64,000 nt of DNA. It comes from an uncultured Pseudohongiella sp. GTDB lineage: Bacteria > Pseudomonadota > Gammaproteobacteria > Pseudomonadales > Pseudohongiellaceae. The number at the start of each line of letters is the position of its first letter. The stretch's first letter is position 1. The position numbers and the translations under genes are program-made. The notes under the pieces were generated by a model. The model was not told the origin of the DNA, ran no database searches, and saw nothing but the letters and a program-made list of their open reading frames with translations. Location: positions 1 through 64,000 of the forward strand of contig CACAEJ010000009.1 of the NCBI GenBank assembly GCA_902531515.1, given 5' to 3'. Below, piece by piece: positions 36,613-47,179 of this stretch.

Positions 36613-37441
36613 TACAGCTGAATTTACTCCCTGGGTGATTCAACCTAAGAAGGAAAACTATTTCACCGAGATGTCTGCTTCGACGAGGGCTATCGACTCA
36701 GACACAGAGAAAGATGAGGTCGGTTTACCTGCGCCGGAAATCAGTAATACGGATGAGGAAGTTGCCCAAGGGCTAGAACCCAAAGAGGCTATTATCGATG
36801 ATGAAGTAAGCACTATTTCTCAAGATCCCGATGAGCACAATGAAGAGGAAGCAATCCCCCCTGATTTATTGCCGAAATATACGCCGACAGAATTTAATGA
36901 GCACGGAGAGGCCGAGTATTTAAGAGGGTATAATTCCTGCAAAGAAAACGAAAAACTTGAATTTAGCGGAAGATTAGAACAGCTAGATGGTCTGCTTGTG
37001 ACACTCACAAACGAGCACGTAGATTTGAATGAATTTTACGAGCCAATTCGGGAGCTCATAGTGAGCGCGGTAGGCGCAATTATGCAAGTTGATTTGAAAG
37101 AGAGTAAAGATTCGATTTCGAAGATTGTTACCACAATTCTTGAAGAAATTACCCTCGAATCAGATGACTCAGTGAGGTTGTTTTTGAGTCCCGGTGATAC
37201 TTCCCTTTTAGCAGATTTTGAACCTAATACTGAAAACCCAGTGAAAATACTGTCAGATCCTAGGCTGGCGAGTGGGAGTGCTCGTGCCGTCATGGGTGAT
37301 TCCATCATTGAGAGTATGAGAGAAAACAGGGTTCAGCAAATAGTTGATCAGATAATGGGCGAAACGCAGAAAAAAACTGCCTCTAGGGTATCTAAAAAAA
37401 ATGTCTCCAAGAAGAAAGGGTCTGTGAGAAAAAAGGCGTAA
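36599..37441 (+). CDS. fliH: Flagellar assembly protein FliH
   Basis: Position between fliG and fliI; FliH-like C-terminal region. Confidence 0.85.
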   Translation: MILSNTAEFTPWVIQPKKENYFTEMSASTRAIDSDTEKDEVGLPAPEISNTDEEVAQGLEPKEAIIDDEVSTISQDPDEHNEEEAIPPDLLPKYTPTEFNEHGEAEYLRGYNSCKENEKLEFSGRLEQLDGLLVTLTNEHVDLNEFYEPIRELIVSAVGAIMQVDLKESKDSISKIVTTILEEITLESDDSVRLFLSPGDTSLLADFEPNTENPVKILSDPRLASGSARAVMGDSIIESMRENRVQQIVDQIMGETQKKTASRVSKKNVSKKKGSVRKKA

Positions 37442-37454
37442 CTGGGTTTTTGAA

Positions 37455-38789
37455 ATGAGAGCAACAGATACATTTATAAGTGAAATGCAGAACCTGTCTG
37501 GAAACTTCTTACCGGTCGGCACTGAGCGACTTGGAAGGGTAACCAGGGTGGTCGGCATGACAATTGAGGCATCGGGTATTTCAGCTGAGATAGGTGCCCA
37601 ATGTGAAATTGAAATTGATGGGAAGCATCGTTCTATTGACGCAGAAGTGATTGGGTTTGATGGTCAAAAGATCGTATTGATGCCTGTACATTTCCTCGAT
37701 GGGATTAAAGCAGGCTGCCTGGTTAGGCTGACTCATTCAGAATCTTCCTGCAATGTCGGTGAAGCGCTACTCGGCCGCGTCGTGAATGGCTTAGGAGAAC
37801 CGATTGATGGGAAGGGCGAAGTAAATTATGAGTCGCAGATGCGTTTAGATAGTCATTCGGTAAATCCTATGGCCAGAGGCGCTATCACAGAGGTATTAGA
37901 TACAGGCGTTAAATCCATAAACGGCTGCCTTACTTTTGGTAAGGGTCAACGAGTTGGCTTAATAGCAGGATCTGGTGTCGGGAAAAGTGTATTGATGGCT
38001 ATGCTGACACGTAATACAGAGGCGGATGTTGTTGTAATTGGTTTAATAGGAGAGAGAGGAAGGGAGGTGCAGGAGTTTGTTAAAACAACTCTCGGAGAGG
38101 ACGGATTAAAAAAAGCGGTAGTAGTAGCAGCTCCAGTTGATCTCTCGCCAGTAATGCGGATTAAGGCTGCTAAGTTAACGCATTCAGTTGCAGAATATTT
38201 CTGCAGTAAAGGCAAGAATGTGCTGCTTTTGTTCGATAGCCTCACTCGAGTGGCTCATGCCCAGCGAGAGATCGGTTTAGCGGTTGGTGAACCACCAACT
38301 ACGAAGGGGTATACGCCATCAGTATTTAGTTTGCTTCCAAAACTTATCGAACGCGCAGGTGTGGGCCCAGGAGGTGTGGGGTCCATTTCAGCTTTTTATA
38401 CGGTATTAGCCGAAGGGGATGATAGGACAGACCCGATCGTAGATTTATCGAGAGCAACACTTGACGGACAGATCATGTTGTCGAGAACGTTGGCAGACGC
38501 TGCTCATTATCCCGCGATAGACCTTGAAGGTTCCATCTCAAGAGTAGCTTCCTCGATCATAGCGGCGGATCATTTTAACGCGGCCCAAAAATTGAGGAAG
38601 TACTGGTCCTTGTATGTCCAAAAGCAAGATTTGATTCAGGTCGGGGCATATACGCCGAACACAGATCCGGAGCTAGATGAAGCTATCCGACTTAAGCCTA
38701 TGATTGATGAGTTTCTTCGCCAAGACAGCTCTCAGGAAATAAGGATGGAAAAATCGATCGAAAGTTTACAAAAGGTTGTTGCTTCGTGA
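37455..38789 (+). CDS. fliI: Flagellum-specific ATPase FliI
   Basis: GQRVGLIAGSGVGKSVLMAML, VIGLIGERGREVQEF, VGEPPTTKGYTPSVFSLLPKLIERAG. Confidence 0.98.
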   Translation: MRATDTFISEMQNLSGNFLPVGTERLGRVTRVVGMTIEASGISAEIGAQCEIEIDGKHRSIDAEVIGFDGQKIVLMPVHFLDGIKAGCLVRLTHSESSCNVGEALLGRVVNGLGEPIDGKGEVNYESQMRLDSHSVNPMARGAITEVLDTGVKSINGCLTFGKGQRVGLIAGSGVGKSVLMAMLTRNTEADVVVIGLIGERGREVQEFVKTTLGEDGLKKAVVVAAPVDLSPVMRIKAAKLTHSVAEYFCSKGKNVLLLFDSLTRVAHAQREIGLAVGEPPTTKGYTPSVFSLLPKLIERAGVGPGGVGSISAFYTVLAEGDDRTDPIVDLSRATLDGQIMLSRTLADAAHYPAIDLEGSISRVASSIIAADHFNAAQKLRKYWSLYVQKQDLIQVGAYTPNTDPELDEAIRLKPMIDEFLRQDSSQEIRMEKSIESLQKVVAS

Positions 38790-39229
38790 AAGAACTAAAC
38801 ACATGGAAGACACTAGCTGACAGAGAGAAGGCCGCTCTTAACAAACTTAGTGAGCGAAAAAAATCCTTGTCTGCAGAAAAGGAACGCTTAGAAAAGCGAA
38901 TAAGTGATATTGATAGATATATCCTTGATTATACCTCTGGCATGAAGCAAGAGACTGGGGTTGAGCATAGTGTGCAAAAAATTAATAGCAAGATGAACAT
39001 GGTTACTCAGTTAGCAAGCGGGCGAAAAGAATTAGAAAAAATCCATCGCGAATGTCAGCTGGCTTTGGAGGTTGTGACAAGAGGTATGATGAAGCATCAG
39101 GAAGAGTTATTGAAATTTAACAAGGTCAGAGAGAGTCAGAGAAAACTTATCATATCTAGAGAAAAAGCTATTGAAAACAAAGAATTAGATTCTCTTGCGT
39201 TACACAATTTTGTTTCAGATTTGAGATAA
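38786..39229 (+). CDS. fliJ: Flagellar export chaperone FliJ
   Basis: Coiled-coil protein directly downstream of and overlapping fliI. Confidence 0.85.
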   Translation: MKELNTWKTLADREKAALNKLSERKKSLSAEKERLEKRISDIDRYILDYTSGMKQETGVEHSVQKINSKMNMVTQLASGRKELEKIHRECQLALEVVTRGMMKHQEELLKFNKVRESQRKLIISREKAIENKELDSLALHNFVSDLR

Positions 39230-39270
39230 ATTTGTTGTCCTCAGGTATTTAGATTCAATCTATGAAGAAT

Positions 39271-39287
39271 TTGGTACGGTAATTGCT
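39271..39287 (+). promoter_or_regulatory. sigma54 promoter upstream of fliK
   Basis: TTGGTACGGTAATTGCT; correct spacing, 48 bp before the fliK start. Confidence 0.75.
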
Positions 39288-39334
39288 CATATTCGAGTGT
39301 GCAACGAAAATAAGTAATCCACCGAGAGCATGAT

Positions 39335-41587
39335 TTGAGTATGAATACATTATCCAAATACGATATTGCTGATATTGTCAGCCATATATCAGGAAAAACG
39401 CAGCCTGCAGATGCGCGGTCCTCTGACGGAGAGACTTTTGCTGATTTACTTAGAGAGGCTGTAAAGAATATCCCCCAGTCTAACGCGGAGGGGAAGGCGG
39501 CAGAAAGTGGCAAAAGCCTGCCGGAATCGCCACTTAGAGGTAAGGATTTAGACAGTCGAGTTTCTGCAGGAAGTGTCGTTGAGTCTGAGCTTCACACGCT
39601 TTTACGGCAAGCCTTGTCACGAACTCATAGCGAATCACCGGTGGATGTCAGGGTTAGTGATACTGATGTCAGAGTTAGTGATACTAATGATTCAGAGCAA
39701 CAGTCAGAGATAAAGCGTCAAGAAAATTCGGATCTTATTGATAACTTAAGGGCGGCATTAAAATTTCAGGGTCAAAAAGACGCAGAAATAGGTAGTGAGG
39801 AAATTAGTATAAATAAAGCGACGTCGCTAACTCATACGACCGGTTTGCCTGCCGATGACAGTGACAGTATTGATGACCAAATCAGGGTTGCTACATTAAA
39901 ACAAAGAAGGCCCGTAATTCTTGGGCCTGGCTCACCTGATGAACAACTCAGATCACAAATAATGGCCAATTACTTTAAGGATGATAGTTTTTTGCGCAAC
40001 GAACTTGTAAATGGTCGAGACTCTCTGGAGTCAGAAGTCATTTCTAATCAGAATCTTTTTCGTCCTTCGTCAGAAAATTTATTAGGCGCAACTAAGCAGG
40101 CCGAGAAAATAGACCGACTTGCCGAGGCTGCAGCTCAGCAGAAAAATTTTATAAAAAGGTCGGGTGAGATATCTGATGTCGACTTAAAGATACCTCTTAA
40201 GAATCAAACCTTAGAGCAGCACAATTATGATAAAGCAAGCTCTATAAACGATGAAATTAAAATAGGTTTAGAAAATGCCCAAAAAGTCGACACGGAGGAT
40301 CTAGTTCCGTCGGAGAAACGCGGAAGCACTGAGATATCAGGATCTTTTCAAGAGTCTCGACATCAATTAAAACAACTTGATAAAACAATCCAGCATCAGG
40401 AGACTTCGGATTTTGTTGCTCGAGATGGAACTTTTGGAGAAGACTCAGCCCAAGTTATTGGTAATAACATCAAGCAGTCTGAGAGATTCCAAGAAGAATC
40501 AAATGCAGGCGATCAGAATAATGAAGAGTTGCGTTTTAGGCATTCAATTACTGAGTCTGAGTTTAAGAGTCGAGGGAAAGATTTTATGGATCAAAGCTCA
40601 CGAGCAGATCAGAACCCAGCTGCTTCTAAAGCAGATTTGTTGATAGGAGATGACCAAAGGGAACCTCAATTTAGATCGACGAATTTCAATCCACAGGAGT
40701 TTGACCCAAGTGCAGGTGCTTATCTAAAAGTTTCAAGTGAATTAAGGCTAAACCAGGCACAGCCAAACTTTGAAACTAAAGACGGAGGAAGAGCAGGAGG
40801 CGTTGAAGTCGCAAATCATTTGGCTTCCGCGATTAAAAAGAAGGAATCGGGAACTGAATTCAGAAAAGGCTCTGTTACAGATTATTCTGACGTATTTAAA
40901 AATCCTTCAAGAGAGAGTGCTCTCAATGCTGAATTTGAAATTCGAATAAATGAACCGGCAAAGAGACATATAGATCAGACCCGGCTCTCTGTTTTAGATC
41001 CAAATTTGACGGTTGAGGAAAGTGATCCTAGTATAAATACCCCAAAAGGTGAGAGCGTTGACGCGCTCAAATCAGAAACGATTGTAGGTTTGCAGTCAGA
41101 TAGAACGGCGATATTTAGTCGGCCTGATGTTGCCCAACGGACTGTTTCGGTATCGAATTTTAGTTCAGAGATGCAAGAAACAATAATGGGACAACTAACT
41201 AAAACCGCAACAGGAACTTCAAAATTCACCGTAGCGCTTTTTCCTGAAAACTTGGGCAGAATAAATATCGAAATAAGCTACTCAGACCTGGCGGGCCTGA
41301 AGATAACGATGATTGGTGATAATCCGGAGGCAACAAAAATCCTGGAACAAAACTTACCAACCTTGAGGGAGAATCTTCAAACAGATAAATTGAATGAATT
41401 GCTTGTGAACTTAAATAATAATAGAGATTCAAGCGGTTCCAACCAAAAACACAATCAGTCAGAGGAAGGTAATTTCGCAAGCAAGGAAGATAAAGAGGCT
41501 GGGAATTTTGATTTTACTGATCCGAATTCTAAGACTCGCGGCGAAGCTACCAATGATTTAGAAACTGGACTTGACACGTATGTTTAA
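39335..41587 (+). CDS. fliK: Flagellar hook-length control protein FliK
   Basis: C-terminal Flg_hook domain TSKFTVALFPENLGRINIEISYSDLAGLKITMIGDNPEATKILEQNLPTLRENLQ; position. Confidence 0.9.
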   Translation: MSMNTLSKYDIADIVSHISGKTQPADARSSDGETFADLLREAVKNIPQSNAEGKAAESGKSLPESPLRGKDLDSRVSAGSVVESELHTLLRQALSRTHSESPVDVRVSDTDVRVSDTNDSEQQSEIKRQENSDLIDNLRAALKFQGQKDAEIGSEEISINKATSLTHTTGLPADDSDSIDDQIRVATLKQRRPVILGPGSPDEQLRSQIMANYFKDDSFLRNELVNGRDSLESEVISNQNLFRPSSENLLGATKQAEKIDRLAEAAAQQKNFIKRSGEISDVDLKIPLKNQTLEQHNYDKASSINDEIKIGLENAQKVDTEDLVPSEKRGSTEISGSFQESRHQLKQLDKTIQHQETSDFVARDGTFGEDSAQVIGNNIKQSERFQEESNAGDQNNEELRFRHSITESEFKSRGKDFMDQSSRADQNPAASKADLLIGDDQREPQFRSTNFNPQEFDPSAGAYLKVSSELRLNQAQPNFETKDGGRAGGVEVANHLASAIKKKESGTEFRKGSVTDYSDVFKNPSRESALNAEFEIRINEPAKRHIDQTRLSVLDPNLTVEESDPSINTPKGESVDALKSETIVGLQSDRTAIFSRPDVAQRTVSVSNFSSEMQETIMGQLTKTATGTSKFTVALFPENLGRINIEISYSDLAGLKITMIGDNPEATKILEQNLPTLRENLQTDKLNELLVNLNNNRDSSGSNQKHNQSEEGNFASKEDKEAGNFDFTDPNSKTRGEATNDLETGLDTYV
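39644..39685 (+). repeat. 21-bp in-frame tandem duplication in fliK
   Basis: GATGTCAGGGTTAGTGATACT / GATGTCAGAGTTAGTGATACT, 20/21 identical; encodes DVRVSDT x2. Confidence 0.95.
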
Positions 41588-41630
41588 TGTTGATTATAGA
41601 GAAAACTCCAAATTTGGCAGGAAATAGATT

Positions 41631-42212
41631 ATGGCTGAAGAAAATGTAACAGCACCAGCAGGAATTGGTAGACGAACGATTCTGATTATAGCGGCCGCAG
41701 GCTTGGGTTCTATATTTTTGGTAACTGGGTTAATTCTAGGTATTCTGTATTTTACAGGAGCACTGAGCGGTAATGATGAAATCATCGAACGGTTGAATGC
41801 TATTGAAGGCGGTTCTCCCGGTCCTGCGCTGAGCGCGTCATCTGAAGAAAACCCCGATGCGCCTCAATTACTCGAAATTCCTGATACTAATCGGCTCGAC
41901 ACCCTTTACCATCAGTTCGCGCAGGTGTTTGTTTCTAATGTTGCTGATTCACGTAAGGTCATGCAAATGAACTTGACCGTTAGCACTCATTACGACCAGA
42001 TGGTCGTTGATAATGTGGTTAAGCATGAACTTGCCGTTCGGGCTGCAATTTTAGAGCACTTGTCATTCGTAACTGAACCCGAGACTATTGAGGAAGGGTT
42101 TCGCCAAAGAATGGGTGAGGAGCTTGCTTTAGTCGTTAACGCTGAGCTTGAGCAACTTGAAGGATTCGGTGGTATTGAACGAATTTTATTCACAGAATTT
42201 CTGATGCAATAA
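41631..42212 (+). CDS. fliL: Flagellar basal body-associated protein FliL
   Basis: Single N-terminal TM, FliL-type C-terminal domain, position before fliM. Confidence 0.88.
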   Translation: MAEENVTAPAGIGRRTILIIAAAGLGSIFLVTGLILGILYFTGALSGNDEIIERLNAIEGGSPGPALSASSEENPDAPQLLEIPDTNRLDTLYHQFAQVFVSNVADSRKVMQMNLTVSTHYDQMVVDNVVKHELAVRAAILEHLSFVTEPETIEEGFRQRMGEELALVVNAELEQLEGFGGIERILFTEFLMQ

Positions 42213-42244
42213 GTATAGTAAATTAGGCTGTTACCGAGAGAAAA

Positions 42245-43240
42245 ATGGAAAATAAAGAAACAGATCTGACAGACGAAGAACTTGAAGCCATTGCCGGATC
42301 AATGAATGAGTCGGCGGGTAAGATAATTAATGCGTCGGGTAATTCTAGTGCGGTAAGTCACGATCTCACAATGGAGGATAGCGCCTTAGGTTTCAACCAA
42401 GCCGCGGTCGATTTAGTGAATGAGCGGTTTGCAAGACAAGTGCGAATGGGGCTGATAGAGGTTCTGCGCACGACACCAAAAATAGGAATAGAAAAAGTAC
42501 AAATCAAGACATTCAGAGAGGCCTTTGGCTCATTGGCTGCACCTTTAGCTATAAGCACTTTTAGGATGGACCCCTTACGAGGGATGAGTTTAATCATAAT
42601 CGACCCTAAAATTATATTTTCTACATTAGATAGTTTTTTTGGGGGTTTTGGTAGGAGTGTTGATGAGTTAGCAGCTACGCGGATATTTACTCCGACAGAA
42701 GACACTATTATTAACTTATTGTTGAACATACTCCTTGGTTCTTTGAAAGAGGCTTGGGCTCCAATTATTTCGGTCGATTTTCAAAGAGTTAGTCAGGAAA
42801 TAAACCCAGCATTTGTGCAAATAGCTGATGACGCGGATTCTATGTTAGTTAGTAAATTTTCATTTGATCTAGAGGGAGAAAAAGAAGAAGGGTATATCCA
42901 AATTATTCAGCCTTTCTCTCTGTTGAAGCCAATTAGAGATTTGTTGAGGAGTAGAGTCGTCACAACTGAAGAAGAAACTGAACAAACAATTAGGTGGACA
43001 AAAGACCTACATGATGCCTGCGAGGAGATACCATTAGAGGTAAAAGTGAAAGTTTCTGATTTTGAATTGAGCTTTGGGGAGCTTCGATCGCTTTCTGTGG
43101 GTCAAATATTGCCGATTGAGCTTTATGAACTCGCAGAAGTGGAAATTCATGGTTCTACCGCATTCAAAGGAAAGGTTGGTGAATACGATGGAAAGGCGGC
43201 AGTAGAGCTGAAAACTACGAAGACCGATGAGTTTGAGTAG
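42245..43240 (+). CDS. fliM: Flagellar motor switch protein FliM
   Basis: FARQVRMGLIEVLRTTPKIGIEKVQIKTFREAFGSLAAP; C-terminal SpoA-like domain. Confidence 0.95.
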   Translation: MENKETDLTDEELEAIAGSMNESAGKIINASGNSSAVSHDLTMEDSALGFNQAAVDLVNERFARQVRMGLIEVLRTTPKIGIEKVQIKTFREAFGSLAAPLAISTFRMDPLRGMSLIIIDPKIIFSTLDSFFGGFGRSVDELAATRIFTPTEDTIINLLLNILLGSLKEAWAPIISVDFQRVSQEINPAFVQIADDADSMLVSKFSFDLEGEKEEGYIQIIQPFSLLKPIRDLLRSRVVTTEEETEQTIRWTKDLHDACEEIPLEVKVKVSDFELSFGELRSLSVGQILPIELYELAEVEIHGSTAFKGKVGEYDGKAAVELKTTKTDEFE

Positions 43241-43269
43241 TTCGATTTAATTACTTGGAGAGTAAGTGA

Positions 43270-43647
43270 ATGGCAGAAGATGAGAATAAGACAGGCAGTG
43301 AAACAGACGTTTTGTTACAGGGCGCTGAAAGCGCCCAGAGTGATAAAAGTGCTGATGATGCTCCCTTTGAGAATTTAAGTTTAGACTCAGACCTATTGAG
43401 AAACATTCCGGTGACGATATCAGTAGAGGTGGGGAGAACATCTTTGCCTATAAAGGCACTGATGCAGCTTACTCAAGGTTCGGTGGTTGAATTAGATAGA
43501 TTGGCAGGAGAGGCGCTTGACCTTTTGGTTAACAATACATTGGTTGCGCAAGGTGAGATTGTTCTAGTTAATGAGCGTTATGGTATTAGACTGACTCAAA
43601 TTGTTCCTAAGAGCGCGAGATTAAAGCTTGGCCAAGAAGCTATATAA
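43270..43647 (+). CDS. fliN: Flagellar motor switch protein FliN
   Basis: LLRNIPVTISVEVGRTSLPIKALMQLTQGSVVELDRLAGEALDLLVNNTLVAQGEIVLVNERYGIRLTQI. Confidence 0.97.
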   Translation: MAEDENKTGSETDVLLQGAESAQSDKSADDAPFENLSLDSDLLRNIPVTISVEVGRTSLPIKALMQLTQGSVVELDRLAGEALDLLVNNTLVAQGEIVLVNERYGIRLTQIVPKSARLKLGQEAI

Positions 43648-43733
43648 AACAATTTGCTAAAGATCATCAAATTAATACCCCGACATAGTTCCGACTGTGA
43701 AAGCTAAAAATAGCGAAGCAAAGGGTAGACTTT

Positions 43734-44027
43734 ATGGATATTGCAAGCGCAGTTAGAGTGATTGGTTCTCTAATTGTTGTTTTTCTGCTGTTACTTTTTT
43801 TCCTTTATTATCTGCGTAGGTTCAGACTCTCTGGTTTTTCTCAAAACAACGGTGAGATAGAAATATTGGCCAAAGCTTATTTAGACACCACGAAACAAGT
43901 TGTTCTCGTCAGAGCAAGAGGTAACGAGTCCCTATTAGCAGTTTCTGGAAATCAAGTAGAGCACTTGTGGACTGAAAAAGTCGCTGAGCCCCCCGGGGTT
44001 TCGCAAGGTGTATCCCAAACAAGATAG
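43734..44027 (+). CDS. fliO: Flagellar biosynthesis protein FliO
   Basis: N-terminal TM, LDTTKQVVLVRARGNESLLAVSGNQVEHL; between fliN and fliP. Confidence 0.9.
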   Translation: MDIASAVRVIGSLIVVFLLLLFFLYYLRRFRLSGFSQNNGEIEILAKAYLDTTKQVVLVRARGNESLLAVSGNQVEHLWTEKVAEPPGVSQGVSQTR

Positions 44028-44093
44028 TTTAAGAGGAAGAGCATACTTTGTTGCTTTGTTGAGTTAAAACAATAGAAAAGAAAATTGTTTATT

Positions 44094-44831
44094 ATGCGTA
44101 AGCTATTTTTTGTAACGATCTTGTCTTTGATTTCAAGCTCGGCTCTGGGGCAAGCTGGAGTTCCCCTTTTGAACATCAGTGAAAACGCCGCTGGAGGTAC
44201 GGATTATAGCCTAACGCTTCAAGTCCTTATCTTAATGACGGTGTTAACCTTATTGCCGTCTCTGTTAATAATGATGACTTCGTTTGTGAGGATCATTATA
44301 GTTATGTCCCTTCTTCGTCAGGCTATTGGTACAGCTCAAACGCCTCCAAACATCGTGCTGATTGGAATATCTCTTTTTCTTACGTTCTTTATAATGTCTC
44401 CAATACTTCAGACTGTCTACAACGATGCGGCAATCCCTTACATCGATGAGGAAATTTCTGCCGAGCAGGCTATAGATGTTGCGCTTTCTCCTATACGAAC
44501 CTTTATGATCACTCAAACTCGAGAGGATGACCTGATGATCTTTTCGGATATTGGTGAGTACGAGTACGACGGCAATGAAGAAAACATTCCTCTGAGTGTA
44601 TTAATTCCATCATTTATGACTTCTGAGTTAAAAACTGCCTTCACAATTGGGTTTCTCATATATATCCCGTTTGTGATTATTGATCTTATTGTCGCTAGTG
44701 TCTTAATGTCGATGGGTATGATGATGCTATCTCCGATGATGATTTCTATGCCGTTCAAGCTTATGTTATTCGTTTTGGCAGATGGTTGGATTCTCATCAT
44801 GCAATCCTTGACTGCGAGTTTTGCACTTTAA
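44094..44831 (+). CDS. fliP: Flagellar export apparatus protein FliP
   Basis: LQVLILMTVLTLLPSLLIMMTSFVRIIIVMSLLRQAIGTAQTPPNIVLIGISLFLTFFIMSP; ATG at 44094. Confidence 0.97.
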   Translation: MRKLFFVTILSLISSSALGQAGVPLLNISENAAGGTDYSLTLQVLILMTVLTLLPSLLIMMTSFVRIIIVMSLLRQAIGTAQTPPNIVLIGISLFLTFFIMSPILQTVYNDAAIPYIDEEISAEQAIDVALSPIRTFMITQTREDDLMIFSDIGEYEYDGNEENIPLSVLIPSFMTSELKTAFTIGFLIYIPFVIIDLIVASVLMSMGMMMLSPMMISMPFKLMLFVLADGWILIMQSLTASFAL

Positions 44832-44859
44832 ATTAATGGAAAATTAGGAAAACTACGAA

Positions 44860-45129
44860 ATGAACGCTTCTGATGTGATTACCTTGGGCCAAGACGCTCT
44901 GTTGATGGGTGCCTTGATTGCGGGGCCCTTGCTGTTGGGAATTTTAATCGTTGGTGTTTTGATAGGAATTGTTCAGGCTGCTACTTCAGTTCAAGAAATG
45001 ACTCTTAGCTTCATTCCTAAATTGATTATTCTTGTTCTATTACTGTTTTTTATTGGCAATTGGCAGATCAGTGTTTTAGTTGAGCACTTCCAAAACTTAT
45101 TAATGAATATCCCTATTTACTTGCAATGA
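44860..45129 (+). CDS. fliQ: Flagellar export apparatus protein FliQ
   Basis: GILIVGVLIGIVQAATSVQEMTLSFIPKLIILVLLLFFIGNW. Confidence 0.97.
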   Translation: MNASDVITLGQDALLMGALIAGPLLLGILIVGVLIGIVQAATSVQEMTLSFIPKLIILVLLLFFIGNWQISVLVEHFQNLLMNIPIYLQ

Positions 45130-45899
45130 TTAATGTTCTAACGACGGAAATAGCTGACTACTTTTATGCTTTTCTAATGCCGTTTGTTCGCATATCTGCT
45201 TTCACGATTTCGGCACCTATATTTACTGTGGGCGCTTTCAATATTAGATTTCGTATCATGGTCGCGCTGATGTTAACTTTGTTGGCTATCAATGTTGTAG
45301 AATTTGATGCACAAGCTTTAAGTATGGACGCATTGATTACAACGCTTTTAGTTCAAATTTTTCTCGGGTTGGTTGCAGGATTTATTCTGCAAATAGTCAA
45401 TGGTGCAGTTACCGTAGCGGGCCAAGCAATTTCTAATTCGATGGGATTAGGTATGGCAACTATGGTTGATCCTACGTTAGGTAATGTCCCCGTCATTTCC
45501 CAGTTTTTAGTAATACTATCGACCTTGATATTTATCATAGCGGATGGACATTTAGTTTTAATACAAATTCTGATGCAAAGTTTCGTATCTCTGCCTATAG
45601 CGCAGACCCTTTCACTAGAAATTGTTTATGATCTCTTCCTCGAATGGACTCCTTTACTTTTCCTCGGTGGATTAATTGTCGCTCTGCCAGTAATCATATC
45701 GATTCTTCTTGTCAATGCTGGTCTTGGAATGATTACAAGGTCTGCGCCGGCTTTAAATATTATTTCGGTGGGTTTTCCTGCAATAATGCTGTCAGGTATT
45801 TTAATTGTGCTAGTAGCGCTTCCAGGAATCGTGCAAAGAATAGACCTGTTCTGGCGTGATGGTTTCCGAGTTTTTAGTAACTTCTTGGGAGGCCCTTGA
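45126..45899 (+). CDS. fliR: Flagellar export apparatus protein FliR
   Basis: Hydrophobic FliR-like sequence; overlaps fliQ and flhB. Confidence 0.95.
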   Translation: MINVLTTEIADYFYAFLMPFVRISAFTISAPIFTVGAFNIRFRIMVALMLTLLAINVVEFDAQALSMDALITTLLVQIFLGLVAGFILQIVNGAVTVAGQAISNSMGLGMATMVDPTLGNVPVISQFLVILSTLIFIIADGHLVLIQILMQSFVSLPIAQTLSLEIVYDLFLEWTPLLFLGGLIVALPVIISILLVNAGLGMITRSAPALNIISVGFPAIMLSGILIVLVALPGIVQRIDLFWRDGFRVFSNFLGGP

Positions 45900-47035
45900 T
45901 GGCTGAAGATGATATTAAGTCAGAGGAACCGACACCCAGAAAATTAGAAAAAACTAAGGAAGAAGGTCAATATGCGAGGTCGCAGGATCTGTCGGTAGCC
46001 TTGCTGACGATTACAGTCGCGATCGTTATTTACCTGCTTGGTGAGGGGATGGGGCGAAGCATTCTGTCTATATTGCAAGATGCCTTTATGTTTGACAACA
46101 GAGTGGTCACAGATTCTGCATCAATACCACCATTCTTCGGTAATCTGTCGCTCAGGGGCTTCCTTTCAGTTACCCCGATTTTCGCTGCGACCATATTTCT
46201 TGCTTTTGGAGCTGCTTTTCTTGTCGGAGGTATCGGATTTTCTATAAAAGGATTTCTCCCAAAGGCATCTAAGCTTGACCCAATAAAGGGGCTAGGACGG
46301 ATGTTTGGATTGAAAAGCTTGGTAGAGTTATTAAAGGGACTGTTAAAGCTCATTGTAATTGGTTCTGTAGTAGCGCTAGTTCTATATTTATTTTTTGAAG
46401 AGATATTCACACTAAATATAATCGATTCCAACTTAGCGACGGGTGAAGGGCTGACCACATTGTCTTTTGGGGTGTTGTTGATTTCGTTGTCGTTGCTAAT
46501 CATAGCTGCTGTGGATGTGCCCTATCAGATAATTTCTTTTAGGAATAAGTTAAAGATGTCGATTCAAGAAATTAAGGATGAGTACAAAGACACTGAGGGT
46601 AGACCTGAGGTAAAGCAGCGAATACGAGAGAAGCAGAGAGAAGTTGCGATGGCGTCTACTTTAGATGCGGTGAGTAAGGCAGATGTAATTGTTACAAACC
46701 CAAGCCACTTTGCTATCGCTCTTTCGTATGATATGGGAACAGATGAGGCGCCAAAGGTAGTCGCAAAAGGTTCTGATTTCATGGCTAGAAAGATTAGAGA
46801 GAAAGGTGAAGAGTTTGGTATCCATATATTTGAAGAGCCACAGTTAGCTCGAGCATTATTTTTTACCACTGAGGTTGATCAGGATATTCCAAGGCTCTTA
46901 TTTGAGGCAGTTGCCGAAGTTATAGCTTACGTTTTTCAGCTTAATACATTCAGCAGGGATGGAGAGAAGGCACGAAAACCAATTCTAAAAATACCATCTG
47001 AGATGAATTTTGATGAAAAGGGAAATAAACTCTAA
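45896..47035 (+). CDS. flhB: Flagellar export apparatus protein FlhB
   Basis: EEPTPRKLEKTKEEGQYARSQDL; autocleavage motif VTNPSHFAIALSYD. Confidence 0.97.
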   Translation: MMAEDDIKSEEPTPRKLEKTKEEGQYARSQDLSVALLTITVAIVIYLLGEGMGRSILSILQDAFMFDNRVVTDSASIPPFFGNLSLRGFLSVTPIFAATIFLAFGAAFLVGGIGFSIKGFLPKASKLDPIKGLGRMFGLKSLVELLKGLLKLIVIGSVVALVLYLFFEEIFTLNIIDSNLATGEGLTTLSFGVLLISLSLLIIAAVDVPYQIISFRNKLKMSIQEIKDEYKDTEGRPEVKQRIREKQREVAMASTLDAVSKADVIVTNPSHFAIALSYDMGTDEAPKVVAKGSDFMARKIREKGEEFGIHIFEEPQLARALFFTTEVDQDIPRLLFEAVAEVIAYVFQLNTFSRDGEKARKPILKIPSEMNFDEKGNKL

Positions 47036-47179
47036 GCTTGATTGCTTATTGGTAAAACATTGCGGTGAGTGTTTCTCGGGATTTAGGTCTACTAGGCTGA
47101 TGTGGCTTCTAGTTTCACTACTCTCGGATAGGGTGGCGAAACAAGATATGAGGCTTTTTCTAACAACGGACGATGATCA

